Assembly (NCBI GenBank): GCA_013397935.1
Contig: VZRN01000755.1
Span: 294,209 to 358,208, forward strand
Length of the DNA: 64,000 nucleotides
Source: Dasyornis broadbenti
Taxonomy: Eukaryota; Chordata; Aves; Passeriformes; Dasyornithidae
Direction of reading: 5' to 3'
Shown here: piece after piece, positions 13,939 through 26,200 of the stretch
Position numbering within the stretch: position 1 is the first letter of the stretch
Layout of the letters: every line of letters starts with the position of its first letter
Made by a program: the position numbers and the translations under genes
The notes under the pieces: generated by a model
Seen by the model: only the letters and a program-made list of their open reading frames with translations
What the model was told of the DNA's origin: nothing
The model's database searches: none

Positions 13939-16198
13939 CTGAAAATGATGGAAAAGGAAATTTGTTTGTAAGGATCCTTAGGCACTAAAGAGACTGTGAC
14001 TGCGAAGAGGTTGTCAGGTGTTTGGTCCGTATTTTGATGATTAGAAAATAAAGAAAATAAATAATCTGAGAATTGAAATGGTTAAAATAGCATTTTAAAT
14101 ATGACAGGTGCTTTGCAGTGTATTAGGAACAATATGCAGGTGTACAAAACCATGCAGAAATGCAAGATGTAAATATGTTATTCAATTTTTAAGCAACTTT
14201 ACTGACAATGTTCCATACTTGATAAATCACATTTTGCAGTGTTAGCTCAATACGAAATTTGACTTGCACATGGGGGCTTTGCCTGTTTTGTGGGGAAAAC
14301 AGTACTGGTCACAGTACTAGCATGAATTATATCCTCCCCTCCTGCTAAAAATTAAACAAAGCAGTTTTGCCACTTGTTTTGTTGGGGTCTTTCTTCAACC
14401 TAGTCTCAATTTTAAATATTAAATGTATGAAATTTTTTTAATAGAAATGAAATTATTTGATCTATCTATACACACGGCACTGACCAGCCTTATTGTCTCT
14501 TTTTTCCACTAAAAATGCTCACAGTTACAGCACAAGGAGGAAAACTGGGCTTCAGACCCTCCAAACTGAGAAAATCTGCAAAGGAAATCCCTTAAAAATA
14601 ATTTCTTTTGACCAATACAGTGAATTGCCTGAATCACTGCTCTCCATGGCTGTTAAACACAACTGACCACAATCTGGTAGAAATTCTCGGAGGTTCTGAG
14701 TGGATTCTCAGAATTTTTGATGATTCCTGTATGGACTCTGTTTCCTACCTGTCGTCTTTAATGTTCACCTTAGGGTCTTATGCAAAACAATTCACATTTC
14801 AAAGGGGTTTTCTATTCCCTCGTCATAAATATTGTTATTGATTTTGTTGTGCTTTCTGGCTTGTCTTGACACATTGTGCTACGGAGTTCCACCTAATGAG
14901 GTATTTGGATGTGCCACCTTTCACTTGGAACAGTAAATTTGCAGTCTGAGAAGGCAAATGGCATAATTGAGGTATTTTAGTGACAGAAATGAACTTTATT
15001 TACCAGACTCTGAGTCACAGTTTAATTTGCAGGAATTATGATTGAAAATGATTTCTGTCATTGTGTTTCCCGATTTACCACACTGTATTCTGGATCCCAT
15101 TAAGTCTCCCCATCACAGGGCTGCCCTAAATGTATCTGGAAAAAAGGTTATCCTGAGTTTTTCTCAACCGAAAAACAACAGAATGGGTCAAGATGTTAAG
15201 TTAACAATTATCTCTTGGGTTATAATTTTGAATTATCTACAATTAACTGAAATAGTCTCATTTGCTTGCACTGCAGTCTGCACCTTAGGTGCGTTCTCTC
15301 TATCTCAACAATTGATCAATGCCCAATTTTAATCAAGAACTTGAGGACATAAATAATTATACTGAGAAACAGACTGGGTTTATTGGCTGATCTTTCATTT
15401 CGTTAGCAGAATAAATCATTCAACATTACAAAACCAAAAGAATTACACATTTAAAAACTGTACAAATTTAACTGAGCTGTCTGTGGTGTAACAAAAACAA
15501 TGCAAAGGCATTTATTAACTGAATGCTTTAGATTAGAGAAGTTTTGCCAAAAGCTGTCAAAGAGTTGTTCAACATTAAAAAAAAAAAAATCCAAGAGAAT
15601 TTATTTGGATTAAGTACTGCATTTGTTTATTTATTTATTTGTATTTTTTTGAAACAAAATGAAGCATTTCTAACTTCACCCTCGCTCCTGCTCCTTTTTG
15701 TTTCTTCCCCATCTGTCAGATAATATTCAATTTGTTGTATGGGAGTGAATTTCCTGCTTTAATATTAATAATACGACAGCTTTCATCTCAAATCCAACCC
15801 TCTGAGTGAAAGAGAGCACATTTCCTCCCGGCAAAATACAGAGTTACTGCATGGCCATGGAATAACTTCCAAAACCAGGAGTTTCTTCAGACCAGGACTT
15901 TGCTGACAGCCACGAGAACAAATTCACCAACTTCAGAAAATAACCCAAGGAATGTCCCCAGGGAAGACTGGAAGGGAAAAATCAAATGGGTAACGACTCC
16001 ATCTACAGGAATCTGGAGGTAACAAGGATCCTGCTGTCCTTCCCATCCTCTCCAGTCGGAAAAGGCAGCACCATTCCTTCCACATGAACCATTAACAACT
16101 TTCCATAAAAAAACCACCGGCAGAATCAGCACAGGTTAAGGTTCACAGCACCCCGAGGAAAACTTTTTATTTCCGCATACGCTGGATGAAGGAAAACA

Positions 16199-16229
16199 GC
16201 AGGACAACAGCGCAGGACAACAGCGCAGG
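16199..16229. repeat. 13-bp tandem duplication (2.4 copies)
   Basis: gcaggacaacagc is repeated twice exactly, followed by a partial third copy. Confidence 0.95.
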
Positions 16230-17104
16230 CAGAAGATGTTAAAGTTCCATTCCCAAAGCCAAGCTCAGTGACTGCGCCAATATTTGCAATTTTGTAGATG
16301 CAGTTTCAGTTAAGAGTCTTTAAGTCTCCTACAGAATAACTTCTTCCACTGAGGTCAGGGGAACACCTCTCTACATGAAGATCACTGTCATTCTACAGGA
16401 TTATTCTAATTTCAAACTCACGCTGCAGAACCTTTGCTAGAAGTGTATGGTCTTGAAAAATGGCAGATTATCCCCAAAATTCTTTTTTTTTTTTTAAAAA
16501 CAAAGGGTATTTTAGACCTAATTGAGAAATCAGTCTTGACAAGACTTTAGAAATAAACTAAGATGGTAATTAATTAGGAAGCAGATGTTTTAACAGATGT
16601 TTCACTGTTTACAGTTGCATCCTGTGCTTTCAGAATTCAATGTAATATTTTAGGTGCTGAATTTTTACACAGTTGTAAAATCATTCCCTCCCCATCCCAT
16701 CCCTGTAAAGAGGATATAAAATGCCATCAAATCAAATGGTTCTATTACCTTTAAATGACTACACAAGTTGTAAACAGCAAAGAATCCGGTATCTTCTGTA
16801 CAGAGATATTTCCACAGTATTTGATAACTATTTCTTACTTAATTCTAAATTAAATTATAGAATAACAGCAATAAATTCTGCATAGGAAACTCATCATTAG
16901 ATATTAATCAAACCCCAAAAAAGCTGATAGAGCATAATGTTTTATTTTCTAATTAATATCCATACTTCTGCTACCTACAATGAGCAGCCTTATTTGTAAT
17001 CAGTGAATAAACCACTAATAAAACAGTTTTAATTATGTTCTTTTCAGTTTCTAAGAGCACTTCTTAGAACCTGAAGCACTTCATTGCACACAAAATAATG
17101 TAGT

Positions 17105-17332
17105 GGGAATGGCTTCAAATTGAAAGAGATCAGGTTTAGATCAGATATTGGGAAAACATTCTTCCCTGAGAGGGTGGTGAGGCCCTGGGGAAGCTGTGGA
17201 TGGCCCATGTCTGGAAGTGTTCGAGGACAGGCTGGGCTGGGATTGGAGCAACCTGGAACAGCGGAAGGGGATCGGAACTGGGTGATCTTCAACTTCCCTT
17301 TCAAGCCAAGCCATTCCATGATCCTGTGACCT
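17105..17332 (+). mobile_element. CR1 LINE 3' fragment (5'-truncated)
   Basis: Matches the avian CR1 3' region: gggaatggcttcaaattgaa, then the ttcttccctgagagggtggt block, then ctggaagtgttcgaggacag, ending in the ccattccatgatcctgtgac tail. Some internal positions are deleted compared with typical copies. It lies within SHANK2 on the opposite strand and stops about 56 bases from the splice donor of coding exon 7. Confidence 0.9.
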
Positions 17333-17388
17333 CTCAGCTGCTGCTGGGGACCTTTGTGCCGGTGCAGGAGGCGGGCAGGGGCTCTCAC

Positions 17389-17505
17389 CTGGTTGTAGAG
17401 GGCACAGATGTGCAGCGCCGTGTTCCCCGAGGCGTTCTGCGCGCACATGTCGGCGCCGTAGAACAGGAGGTGCTCCAGGTGCTGCACGTGTCCGTACCTG
17501 CAGGC
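17389..17505 (-). CDS. SHANK2: SHANK2 coding exon 7 (ankyrin repeats, residues 304-342)
   Basis: A 117-bp exon (39 codons, phase 0 at both ends) with acceptor tgtgcccag and donor cag|gtgaga. It encodes ACRYGHVQHLEHLLFYGADM, then CAQNASGNTALHICALYNQ, one of the most conserved parts of all three Shank paralogues. Residue 324 is Cys where human SHANK2 and SHANK3 have Gly in memory (GADMGAQNASG). The exon is clearly more GC-rich than its introns. A CR1 fragment ends about 56 bases past its donor. Confidence 0.96.
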
Positions 17506-19581
17506 CTGGGCACAGAGGCATCAACATTTTGGTTATTACACAACCTAGGCAAGAGTTCCAGGGAAAGGTTTTTAGCACAGAAGGTGCTGTTGTTACTGAG
17601 GGTCTAATTTTTAGCACCACCTGACGCGAGCACAAATACCAGCTCCAATGCAGACACATCAGGTACGGCAATTCCGTGCTTGAGTTTAACCATCTGGGGT
17701 TTTTGGGAATGGCAGCCTAAGGGATGAGGAAAATACCACCTTAGGAAATTTTTATCCACTAATATTCATCTCTCAAATGTGAGAAGCAGACAGTTTTTCA
17801 TCCTGCTGCTCTCCTGAATGCTGCCCACCAGATGGCACTGAAGATGATGAGATTGCCAAAGCTATTCCCCAAACTGGTTACACGCCTTGGAAGGAAAATC
17901 TGGCCAAAATTCAAGTAAATCTTGATTCTATGATGTAAAGCAGACACACAGCATACACAGGGCGTTCTCCAAAAGAGGGGAAATCCTCAAAAGTTATTTT
18001 ATCCGTCACACAAATAAAAGGTTAGACCTGGATATTTGGAAATCACCGTCTTGAGTAAGATTCATAGAAATTAGAAACTTTCCTGATTAGCAAATAAGCT
18101 TGAGAAAAATCACAGTAATTCTGGTCCTCAGTCTCTTTTACTTGACTGCCTTCTTCTCTGGCAGCCTTGCCCACTGACCAAGCACCTCTCAATTTCTAAT
18201 GTTTTTAACTTTGTGCTCTCTCAGATCAGCATCATTCCTATATAAATCAGAATTTAAGCTAAGAAATACAGGTACAGAAATCCATTCAGTCTGTCTGAGG
18301 CACCTCACTACTCCTGAATTCAGTGGGAGGCATGGACTGACACACCTGGGCTGGATCTACAGTTTGGATGAGAAAACTGAAGTGCACCGTTCAGTGCACA
18401 AATTAAATCCCTATCCTTCTTAATTCATTGAGGAATGCTTGAATTATTGATCAGTGAAAACAGATTGCTCCTAATCCAGGTGTAAACACTGATTTATTTA
18501 GGATTACAACCAACACAGGAGGTTTGGAAAGCTCTATTTCATTACAAGCAGCAACAACCTTATGTGTATGAGGCTGGGGTTTATAAAGAGGGACATTTAC
18601 TCTGTATTTTCAAGGAGTCCAGGTGGGGTAATACTTTGATCTAGACAACAATCCATTTCCTCCACATCCTCAGAAAATGTGGTAATAAATGAATCCTTTC
18701 TTTCCCCCTACTCTAGAGATGGATCCAAACAACCTCAACCTGGACCCACTTGGTGAAAAAGCTCAGATCCCTGCCCAAATCTGGGTGCCAAAGCTACCTC
18801 CCATTTCTTTCCAAGAAAAGAAGAAAAAAAAATCTGTGTGCTAAAGAGTTTAGTGCCCAGTAAACAAAGTGAGTCAAGATGACCTAGGCAGGCCTGAAAG
18901 GTTGATTACTTGTATCTTTATTTATCTCATGCTACAGCAGTTCCAGTTTTAATAATCATCCAAACTCATCCATACAGAGAAATGCCAAAGTAGCTGCAAT
19001 GACATTGGGACTATCAGAATCTTTAAACTTTGTGTATTGCTGAGTTTATCACTATGGAAAGGGAAATTAATAAACCATTTTTCCACAACTGCTGGATCAT
19101 ATTCAGTTGTTTCTGGAGAGGACAATAAGAGACTGATGGATCCCAGCAGCAGGATCCCGAACCCAAATCTTCCTGTAAAGTTCAGCAGAGACAAAGGGGA
19201 AAGCACCCTGCCAAACACACAAGAAGCACTACCAAGGATGTTGGCATCTAACAAAAAGAATGAGCCACACTTTTCTACTGAACAGGATACTAAACTTCCA
19301 GGACTCCACAACATAAACATGACCAGTGCAATTTCTGCAGCAAAATCCACAGTAACCAGAGGATTTCAAAGTTAAAGGGCACCACTGGAAGTTTTGTACT
19401 TCTGAATCACCACAGCAGGATGCAAAGTGAATAAATAAAAAGAAGGAGAAAAGCAAACAGAGAAAGGAAGAAATTTCATACTTGAACACGCAGGGACTTT
19501 GAAATAGCGTTTAACCCTAGAACAACCATGGCACATTTCCTCACGCAAGTCCAACTCCAAACAAAAAGCCATCTTTCCTAC
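17506..19581 (-). other. SHANK2: SHANK2 intron between coding exons 6 and 7
   Basis: A 2076-base intron. I see no repeats or additional exons that I can support. Confidence 0.9.
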
Positions 19582-19749
19582 CTGATGGATTTCTTGCCAT
19601 CCATTTTCATCCTTGCAGCTGACTGTGGCATGTTCATGGAGTAAGAGCTCACAGCAGAAAGGGTCCCCTCCCACCACGGCTGTGTGGTACAGCGGGGTCA
19701 GACCACAGCTGTCCTTGTAGTTGGGAGATGCTCCCAGCTCTAAAAGGGT
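19582..19749 (-). CDS. SHANK2: SHANK2 coding exon 6 (ankyrin repeats, residues 248-303)
   Basis: A 168-bp exon (56 codons, phase 0 at both ends) with acceptor gctttcag and donor cag|gtagga. It encodes TLLELGASPNYKDSCGLTPL, then YHTAVVGGDPFCCELLLHEH, then ATVSCKDENGWQEIHQ. The LLELGASPNYKD turn, the GLTPLYHTA helix and the DENGWxEIHQ motif are hallmarks of the Shank ankyrin block. Cys262 stands where I recall Tyr in human SHANK2. Confidence 0.96.
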
Positions 19750-20535
19750 CTGAAAGCAAGCACAGACTGTGAAAAACAGATTTGGGAGGGACTTCCACCT
19801 AGAAAGGGTCGTTACCTAAAAAAATACCTGAAAAGGTATTTATAAGGTTGATACTTGACATATTTTTTGCTCATCTATTAATCAGCTGATAGAGTGGGCC
19901 ACAGCACAAAGTTAAGCGTGAGGTGAACTTGGAAGAATTAGGGTCGAAGAGAATCGATTGGGATGGCACAGAAAGAAGAGTGGCAAGGTCCAGCTTCCAT
20001 CCTCTCACTCAGCTCAGAAATGTCAGCTCTGAAAACGCTGCAACACCTTTGCAACACGTTCACCTCCAAGGTGCTTTATCAAAAATGTCACGCAATTTGA
20101 GTGTCTGTCTAAAAGGGCATAAGCAAAAGCCATAACCTAAGACTTAATCTAGACCATCAATGGGATTTAAGAATACCTGTTAAAATACAAAAGCAAACAG
20201 GAGAGACTGGGTGAAGACACAACATGCAATCCATGCCACTGGAAGCTGCTTTCAAAGAGGTAAGTGGTAAGAGAACAACGCTATTCCTATTTCCTCAGAT
20301 AGATTTCAGGCTATCAGTGAAAAAGCTTAAATTTCACCACTCTTCTTCCTTCCAAAACAAGATAAATTAGAGATTGAAAGGCCCTTTATTGGAAGCAAAT
20401 GCTGAGATTTGAAAGGCACAAGAAAGCACAAATTAAAGGATCCATTAAGGACAATACAGTAATTAACAGAAAACAGTCTCCTCTATGCATTTTTTTTTAT
20501 AAAATAATACATAATTTGCTACTGAAAGTGTTTAC
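19750..20535 (-). other. SHANK2: SHANK2 intron between coding exons 5 and 6
   Basis: A 786-base AT-rich intron with nothing recognisable inside. Confidence 0.9.
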
Positions 20536-20687
20536 CTTGAGGGCTACTTGGTTCTTGGCTCTGGCTGCTTTGTGCAGAGCTGTCATTCCATCTTTGGCTC
20601 TGAAGTCTAAATGTGCTCCTCCATTTTTCAGAGCTTTTATCACTTCTGCTGTATTGTCCAACTGAGCTGCCAAAGTCAGGGGTGTTT
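20536..20687 (-). CDS. SHANK2: SHANK2 coding exon 5 (ankyrin repeats, residues 197-247)
   Basis: A 152-bp exon with acceptor cttcctcag and donor aag|gtaaac. Its first two bases finish the Glu codon begun in the previous exon. It holds a full ankyrin unit, TPLTLAAQLDNTAEVIKALK, then GGAHLDFRAKDG, then the start of the next unit, MTALHKAARAKNQVALK. The TPL/TAL, AA and G-A signatures of ankyrin helices and beta-turns are intact. The ankyrin block of Shank proteins binds cytoskeletal and signalling partners and packs against SPN. Confidence 0.96.
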
Positions 20688-20919
20688 CTGAGGAAGAGAA
20701 TAGGATGGAGTTGGAAAAAGGTGAGCAAAATTAGAAAACAAAGTTAAATCGTAAAATAATGTTACGTTAAAAATGCTGTTCAAAGAAAATAATAAATTAT
20801 CGATCATCAAAGCCCTACAGATCCCATTAGCCCAGAGTTGTGAAGGAAAGTGTGAGATTCAACTGAAGTTTATCAAACTCAAGGTGTTCCTTTATGCTGC
20901 TGAGTTTTACTGTTCTGAC

Positions 20920-21028
20920 CTCCACTCTCCAAGTCATGATAGTTTGGGTCCAGTCCTCGGTCCAACATCTTGGTCATTTTTTCCACAGACAGGTGGTGGA
21001 CATGATCCATAAATTTTCTCAAATTAGC
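20920..21028 (-). CDS. SHANK2: SHANK2 coding exon 4 (SPN-ANK linker and first ankyrin segment, residues 161-197)
   Basis: A 109-bp exon with acceptor ctttgtttcag and donor gga g|gtcaga (phase 1). It encodes ANLRKFMDHVHHLSVEKMTK followed by MLDRGLDPNYHDLESG. The MLDRGLDPN motif is the loop/helix end of the first, non-canonical ankyrin unit in Shank proteins. The residues LSVEKM are more diverged from human SHANK2 than the neighbouring exons, but MDH, KMLDRGLDPN and HD are kept. The single-base phase at the end completes a Glu codon with the next exon (gaa), giving SGETPLTLAAQ. Confidence 0.94.
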
Positions 21029-21313
21029 CTGAAACAAAGAGCGACAAATGAATCATCCTCTGATTTTAAAACTAAAATTTTAGCCAAAAGTGAAATATTC
21101 ATTGACATCAATGAAAGCAGTTAATTCCTGGAGAACCTGACTCTATCCTGAGAGCATCAACCCTATGGTTTGTAATGTTCAAAAGCCAAACACAGTAAGA
21201 AAGTCTTGTTTTCACAGGAGTTAAGGGAAAAATGAGTAAAAGATTTATTCAGGAAGAAAACAGGCTGGTGTATGATCATCAAAATTGCTAAGTCCTGCAG
21301 GAAATTGGGATAC

Positions 21314-21385
21314 CTTGGTGTGAAGCTTGGCCAGCTGCTTTTCATCGAGGTTGAACTGTCTGTACACTCTTTTCTTGTAGCGAAA
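21314..21385 (-). CDS. SHANK2: SHANK2 coding exon 3 (SPN end, residues 137-160)
   Basis: A 72-bp exon (24 codons, phase 0 at both ends) between acceptor ccctcag and donor aag|gtatcc. It begins FRYKKRVYRQ, the conserved basic strand at the end of the SPN domain, and ends DEKQLAKLHTK. The human protein has a similar KKRVYKQ...LDEKQLAKLHTK stretch. The residues between (RQFNLDEK) differ slightly. The exon is too short to stand out as an open frame and was recognised by homology and splice sites. Confidence 0.95.
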
Positions 21386-23006
21386 CTGAGGGAGGAAAAG
21401 AAGAATAAATTTTAAAACTTAAAAACATAATACTCATAATAGCATTTGCTGACCTTACCAGGAAGTACCATCCATGATGATGTAGATTTAGGCAAAATAT
21501 TAAAAAAAAAAAAAAAAAATTAAAAAGGGCTTAGTATTTCGTATAGTTTTACATCATTTTATCAAAATTCATATTTTGTATGAATCTACTGAGATCAGTG
21601 GAGGTGTGTGTGGGAAATGAGATCAGCCTCTAGAATCTACCAAAATAAGCAAGAATTACACTGGAAAGAGCTTTCCCTCGAGGATTTCTGTGCACTTTCA
21701 TTTACAGGCTCAGGCAGAAAGAGCTGGGAAGGCATGTTCAATAAAAAAATAGATTTATCAAAATAGCAGCTTGGTTTCTCTGAAATACAAAACCAAAAAA
21801 AATGATACCTGAAAATCCCTCTGTAAAGTAGGAGGAACTTCCACATGGGAATAGTTCTCCTGATATTGAACAGGACTGGTTTTATGAATGAGGTTCTGAG
21901 GATTGCCTCTCCTTTTGGCTGAGACTCACTCACATTTTATCCTGAGCAGCTTGGATGTAGTAGCAAGAGCTGTAGCAAAAATCCTGGGGGTTTCCAGAGC
22001 TATCATTTACTATTATCTCATTGTCCCCTGCAGAATTCCAGGAATGCAGCCTGTCTGTTGGACAAGGGACTGCTCTGAATGAGGCTTTAACATCAGCTTT
22101 CCACAAGATCACTTTATACACCTCAGTTGCTGCAGTCAACACTCATGAAAAATGACAGAAACAAAAGGAAGTGGCTGTTTAATTTGCTTTAAGATGGACA
22201 TCAGTGACTGAAACTTTGAAATAAACTCCTAGAAAAGGTTAAGACCTGAAGCCTTGTCAGGACCCCGGTTCTTTTCTCTTGAATTTGTGTTGCGGTGGAA
22301 TAAGTCTATTAACTGCACATTATTAATGGTTGATCTGCCAACATACAGGCAATACCAAAACTAATTAAATGCCACTTTCATGCCCCAGTTTGCTGCTAGA
22401 TTGTGTGATCTGGCTCTGCTCCAAGTTTGTCCAGCGCCATGAAAGTTCTGCCCAGCTCATCACCAGCTGCAGAGCCTCTGCAGGAACAACAGAAGGGGGG
22501 AAATTCCAACACACACCCTCTCCTCCCTCACTGCTTTCCCAGGAGACAGACAGAGGCAATCTGGGCACTCGGAATGGCGGCACAGAGGGAACTCGATGGG
22601 GGAATAAAAAGGCTTCACTGAGATGGATCCCTCTGGAAGAAAGCACGGGCTGGTTATCCAGCAACTGCTACGCTGCTATTGCGAACCTGATCAGAGATCC
22701 AACAGCTTCACCTGGAACCTTACATTTCCTTATTAAAACACAGAATAAGATCCATGTCCTGTGTCCTCAGCAGAGGAAAACTCCAAAATCATCTGTCGCA
22801 GAAGGGCTGGTTCTTTACAACCTTTTGGGGATGGTCCAGCTCCATGAGAAGGGAATGCCAGCACTTCTGTGAGCAAGGGTTCAAGCTCAGACCTGCTGAT
22901 AACCATTCCCCAGGTGCAATTCAGGTGCACGCAGACACCTCAAATACAGCTTTCTGCACAGTTTGGATCAGACTACGAATGCTTCAAGTGTTAGATCTAA
23001 AAATAC
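21386..23006 (-). other. SHANK2: SHANK2 intron between coding exons 2 and 3
   Basis: A 1621-base intron. It includes an A-run near 21500. No extra exon is seen. The two introns downstream (21029-21313, 285 bases, and 20688-20919, 232 bases) are the shortest in the gene. Confidence 0.9.
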
Positions 23007-23210
23007 CTCGAGTGAAGGAACTCCTTTATTCACTGGCTGTGGGTACTCCCTCAGAAGTCGCTCCTCATCCAAAAACTTCCCATCTCTGCCATTGCTTGCA
23101 GGCTGGAACAGTCCATAATTCAGGACATCTTTCAAACTCTGATTCAAAGTGCACAAAATGCGTTGCTTTGCAACCCACACCGAAGCTTCTGGGTTAAATC
23201 TAATGCATTT
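23007..23210 (-). CDS. SHANK2: SHANK2 coding exon 2 (SPN domain, residues 69-136)
   Basis: Acceptor ctctttgcag, then 204 bp (68 codons, phase 0 at both ends), donor gag|gtattt. It starts KCIRFNPEASVWVAKQRILC and continues through the NYGLFQPASNGRDGKFLDEE and RLLREYP segments, the diagnostic core of the Shank SPN domain. This ubiquitin-like fold packs against the ankyrin block and binds active Rap1/Ras in the Shank family (established for SHANK3 and the family, inferred here). The sequence is nearly identical to mammalian SHANK2 as I remember it. The shadow frames on the plus strand here have no support. Confidence 0.96.
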
Positions 23211-26200
23211 CTGCAAAGAGAAATTGTTTTAAGAAACCCAACTAGTGAAAAAAAAAAGCCATTTAAACAGCATCTTACATTCTAAAATTTACAAATGTCA
23301 TAAATAATTAGGAATATACACAATAAATCTACAAATTCCATGACAAAACATTCATCAAAGGAATTCTGTTTCAGATGTGCATTTACACTCTCTAATGCAC
23401 AAGCCCTGTGAAAACACAGGACATTTCAAGTCCTTCCACAAACACCAGGGAACACAGATGCTCTTCACAGAGAGAGCACCTTCACAGAAAACCTGTTCAA
23501 AAATCCAGGTGAAAGGGAGGTTACAAGATGCTGAACTATCCACTTGGTTCTTGGCTCTTCTAATACCAGCTAGATCCACAAGGATTTCACCCCAAAATGG
23601 TGTTCAGGCAAGAATTCTACTTCCCTTTTAGCCATATTTATCTAAGGGTGAGTTTGTGGGAGAAACTATACAATGTGAGGCAAATGACTTGAAAACCTTG
23701 ACAATCCTTTCCAGTTCTGTGCTTCTTACCAAGCTGGAAGTCAGGGATTTGAGGGATTTAGGAACTTTGCCCACACTGCAGTCACTGGTTACAAGGTACC
23801 AGCAGATGGCAACACCTAAAAACCAATTTGGTGCCACTGATGTGCATCCTGAACGCACGATGCTGCTTCTGCTTTAATCTTTTACGGACTTTGACATAAA
23901 AATGCAAGCAAATGAGATGTTAGATTTTGTCACAGTTAAGGCTGGCTAGGAAGCAGCTTTCATTTTCGTTATTTATTTCATATTTCAAGATGTTTTGTGA
24001 AAAGTTTGGGGGGTTTTATATGTTGAAGGGAAGGAAAGAGGGACACAAGTAGATTATAAAGAGTATTTTCCTTCCCAAACATCCCAGTAGCTCCAGTACT
24101 CAGCAGCAAGGGCAACTTGTTTGAAATCCCTGTGTTCCTTCTGCACCTCATTTGCCCCATGACTCCTACAGGGATTCAAACTTCAGTACAAGAGCCTGAC
24201 TCAAACATCAGCACTTTCCAGCGAAACTGTCACTTGAAAGGTTTGTCATGAGCTAACTTCTAACACTATCCACACATCCTGAAAGACTACAAGAAGCGTT
24301 ACTCAAATGGAAAGATAATTTTAAAATTACACATGTGTTTCTCTCCCCACAGGAAACATGAAACAAACTAATTTCGGGCTTGCATGACAGTGTTTTGATT
24401 TTAAAAATACAAAACAGTTACTTCCGATCACAGTTTAATTAAGGCTGCTGGGTTTTAATGCACCTGGAGAGTTCAACATGTTCCATTTTGTTCAGTCTAT
24501 TCTTGTGTTCTCTCTGTCCTTGATGGCATGCAAATATTTCACAAACTAATTTAGTGACAGCCCCAGCTCTTCTAGTGATTCATAAGAAACAAAAACGGGT
24601 TTATTGTAAAAAATGCTGATCCCATTAGCAATTTTGAATTAAACAAGATCCGTTATGTGAAAAGTAAATCGATAACTGGATTGTCTTTTCTTACCAAAAT
24701 GTTTCAGGCTCAGAAAAGTGAAACTAGTGAGAAAAGTGATTATACATGCTTCCCACGAAGCCAAGCAGGACAGAAGTGGAGCTGTTACTCTCAGAGGCAG
24801 GTGCTGACCAAGAGGATAAAAAGGAGCACTCAGATGCTGCATAAGGTGCATTCTCCATCAGCCTGTCCCTGCAACAACTGCACTGTGCTGCTTCTGTGTC
24901 CTGCTGGCAGCCCTCCAGGCAGGGAGGGCCACAGGCACCCCCTCGATCCTGCACACAAGTCATTCCTTACTGCCACGCTCCGTACCCTGAGGAAACATCA
25001 GCTGAATCACAGCAGGACCCGCACACTGCCTGCTCTAGTTATGAAATAAGGAACAATTCATCAGGCACACACGGCCTGGTGACCACAGGGAAAGGAGACA
25101 GCAGCAGAGTCCAAAAAAATGGACAACTTTTTCTAATCTTCAATAGCAACAAAAAAATTTTTAAAATAGGGATAGTTTAGTGACAAAGAACTACAGAAAC
25201 ACACGAAAGAAAGACAGTTTGCACTGACAGATACATCAAAACAGCAAATAGATACATCAGAACAACAAAAAAAAAAAAAAAGCCCTGAGTGGCTCAAAAT
25301 CACTGTCAGAACCACACCAAGCCCCTCAAAATGCACGTGCAGCAGCAAGACACCACTTCAGCATTGGCTGCTGAAATGCAAGGCCAGTGTTTGGGATGTG
25401 AAAGCTCCTTGGATCACAGGAGACACGATCAACCACAATCTTGCATTCCTGCACGCTGGTGAGAGCAAGTCATGGAGTGCGATGGAAGGATGGGAAGCCA
25501 GCGAAAAATACAGCTCCCCCAGTTGAAGGGAAGATATGAATTCAGTGGATATAATGCTCATGATATGGAATTTCTGAGGGATAACATTAATCTCTTTAAA
25601 AGCTATCAGCCAACACATCTTTCTGCTCACAGTCAATCACACGGAACTGTGTTGCCACTGAGGGACGTGGCAAACATGGTTTGTACAGCTGCCTCCAAAA
25701 TGTGATTGCCAGGAGAGCAAAATATGAGTTATTCCTTTCAGGAGTAACAGGAGGTTAACAGGAGATAATATCAACAGGAGATGCTGATATTAAAGATGTG
25801 ACAGCCAAAATGCGGGAAATGCAAAGGAGAGTTCAGCATTACGAAAACGGAGCAAGTCACTCATTTTGGTTTGTGCTCCGTGTTCAACTTGATTCTCTCC
25901 TGAAACGCTGCTCTGCTTCATCTGAATGCACTCAGGAAACACAGAATTCACGAGAGGACAGCTCAGAAAAACCAGTCTGGCCAGGCTGACATCAGCTCAC
26001 CTGCCCAGATCAAGGGCATGTGAACAGACAGCAGCAGCACAAAGCTTCTGTTCCCAAACTGAAGAGCAACTACAAACAGGAAGCAGCAATGAACAATCAG
26101 GCACAAAGTGGAAGAATGGAAGAAATATGGGAGGGCACCTGTGAAAAGCTGCAAAAGAAAAATCTGGAATGTATCTGAGGCAGCACAGACTGGAAACGAG

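Larger units (their letters stand above)
13939..17388 (-). other. SHANK2: SHANK2 intron between coding exons 7 and 8
   Basis: A 3450-base intron with GT donor next to 17389 and AG acceptor next to 13938. Contents seen: a 13-bp tandem duplication at 16199, several A/T runs, and a CR1 3' fragment at 17105-17332. Nothing else recognised. Confidence 0.9.

Noticed and set aside
17044..17671. Long minus-strand open frames around SHANK2 coding exon 7
   Set aside because: Only 17389-17505 is coding. The rest reads through the splice sites into the intron and a CR1 fragment, or is in the wrong frame.
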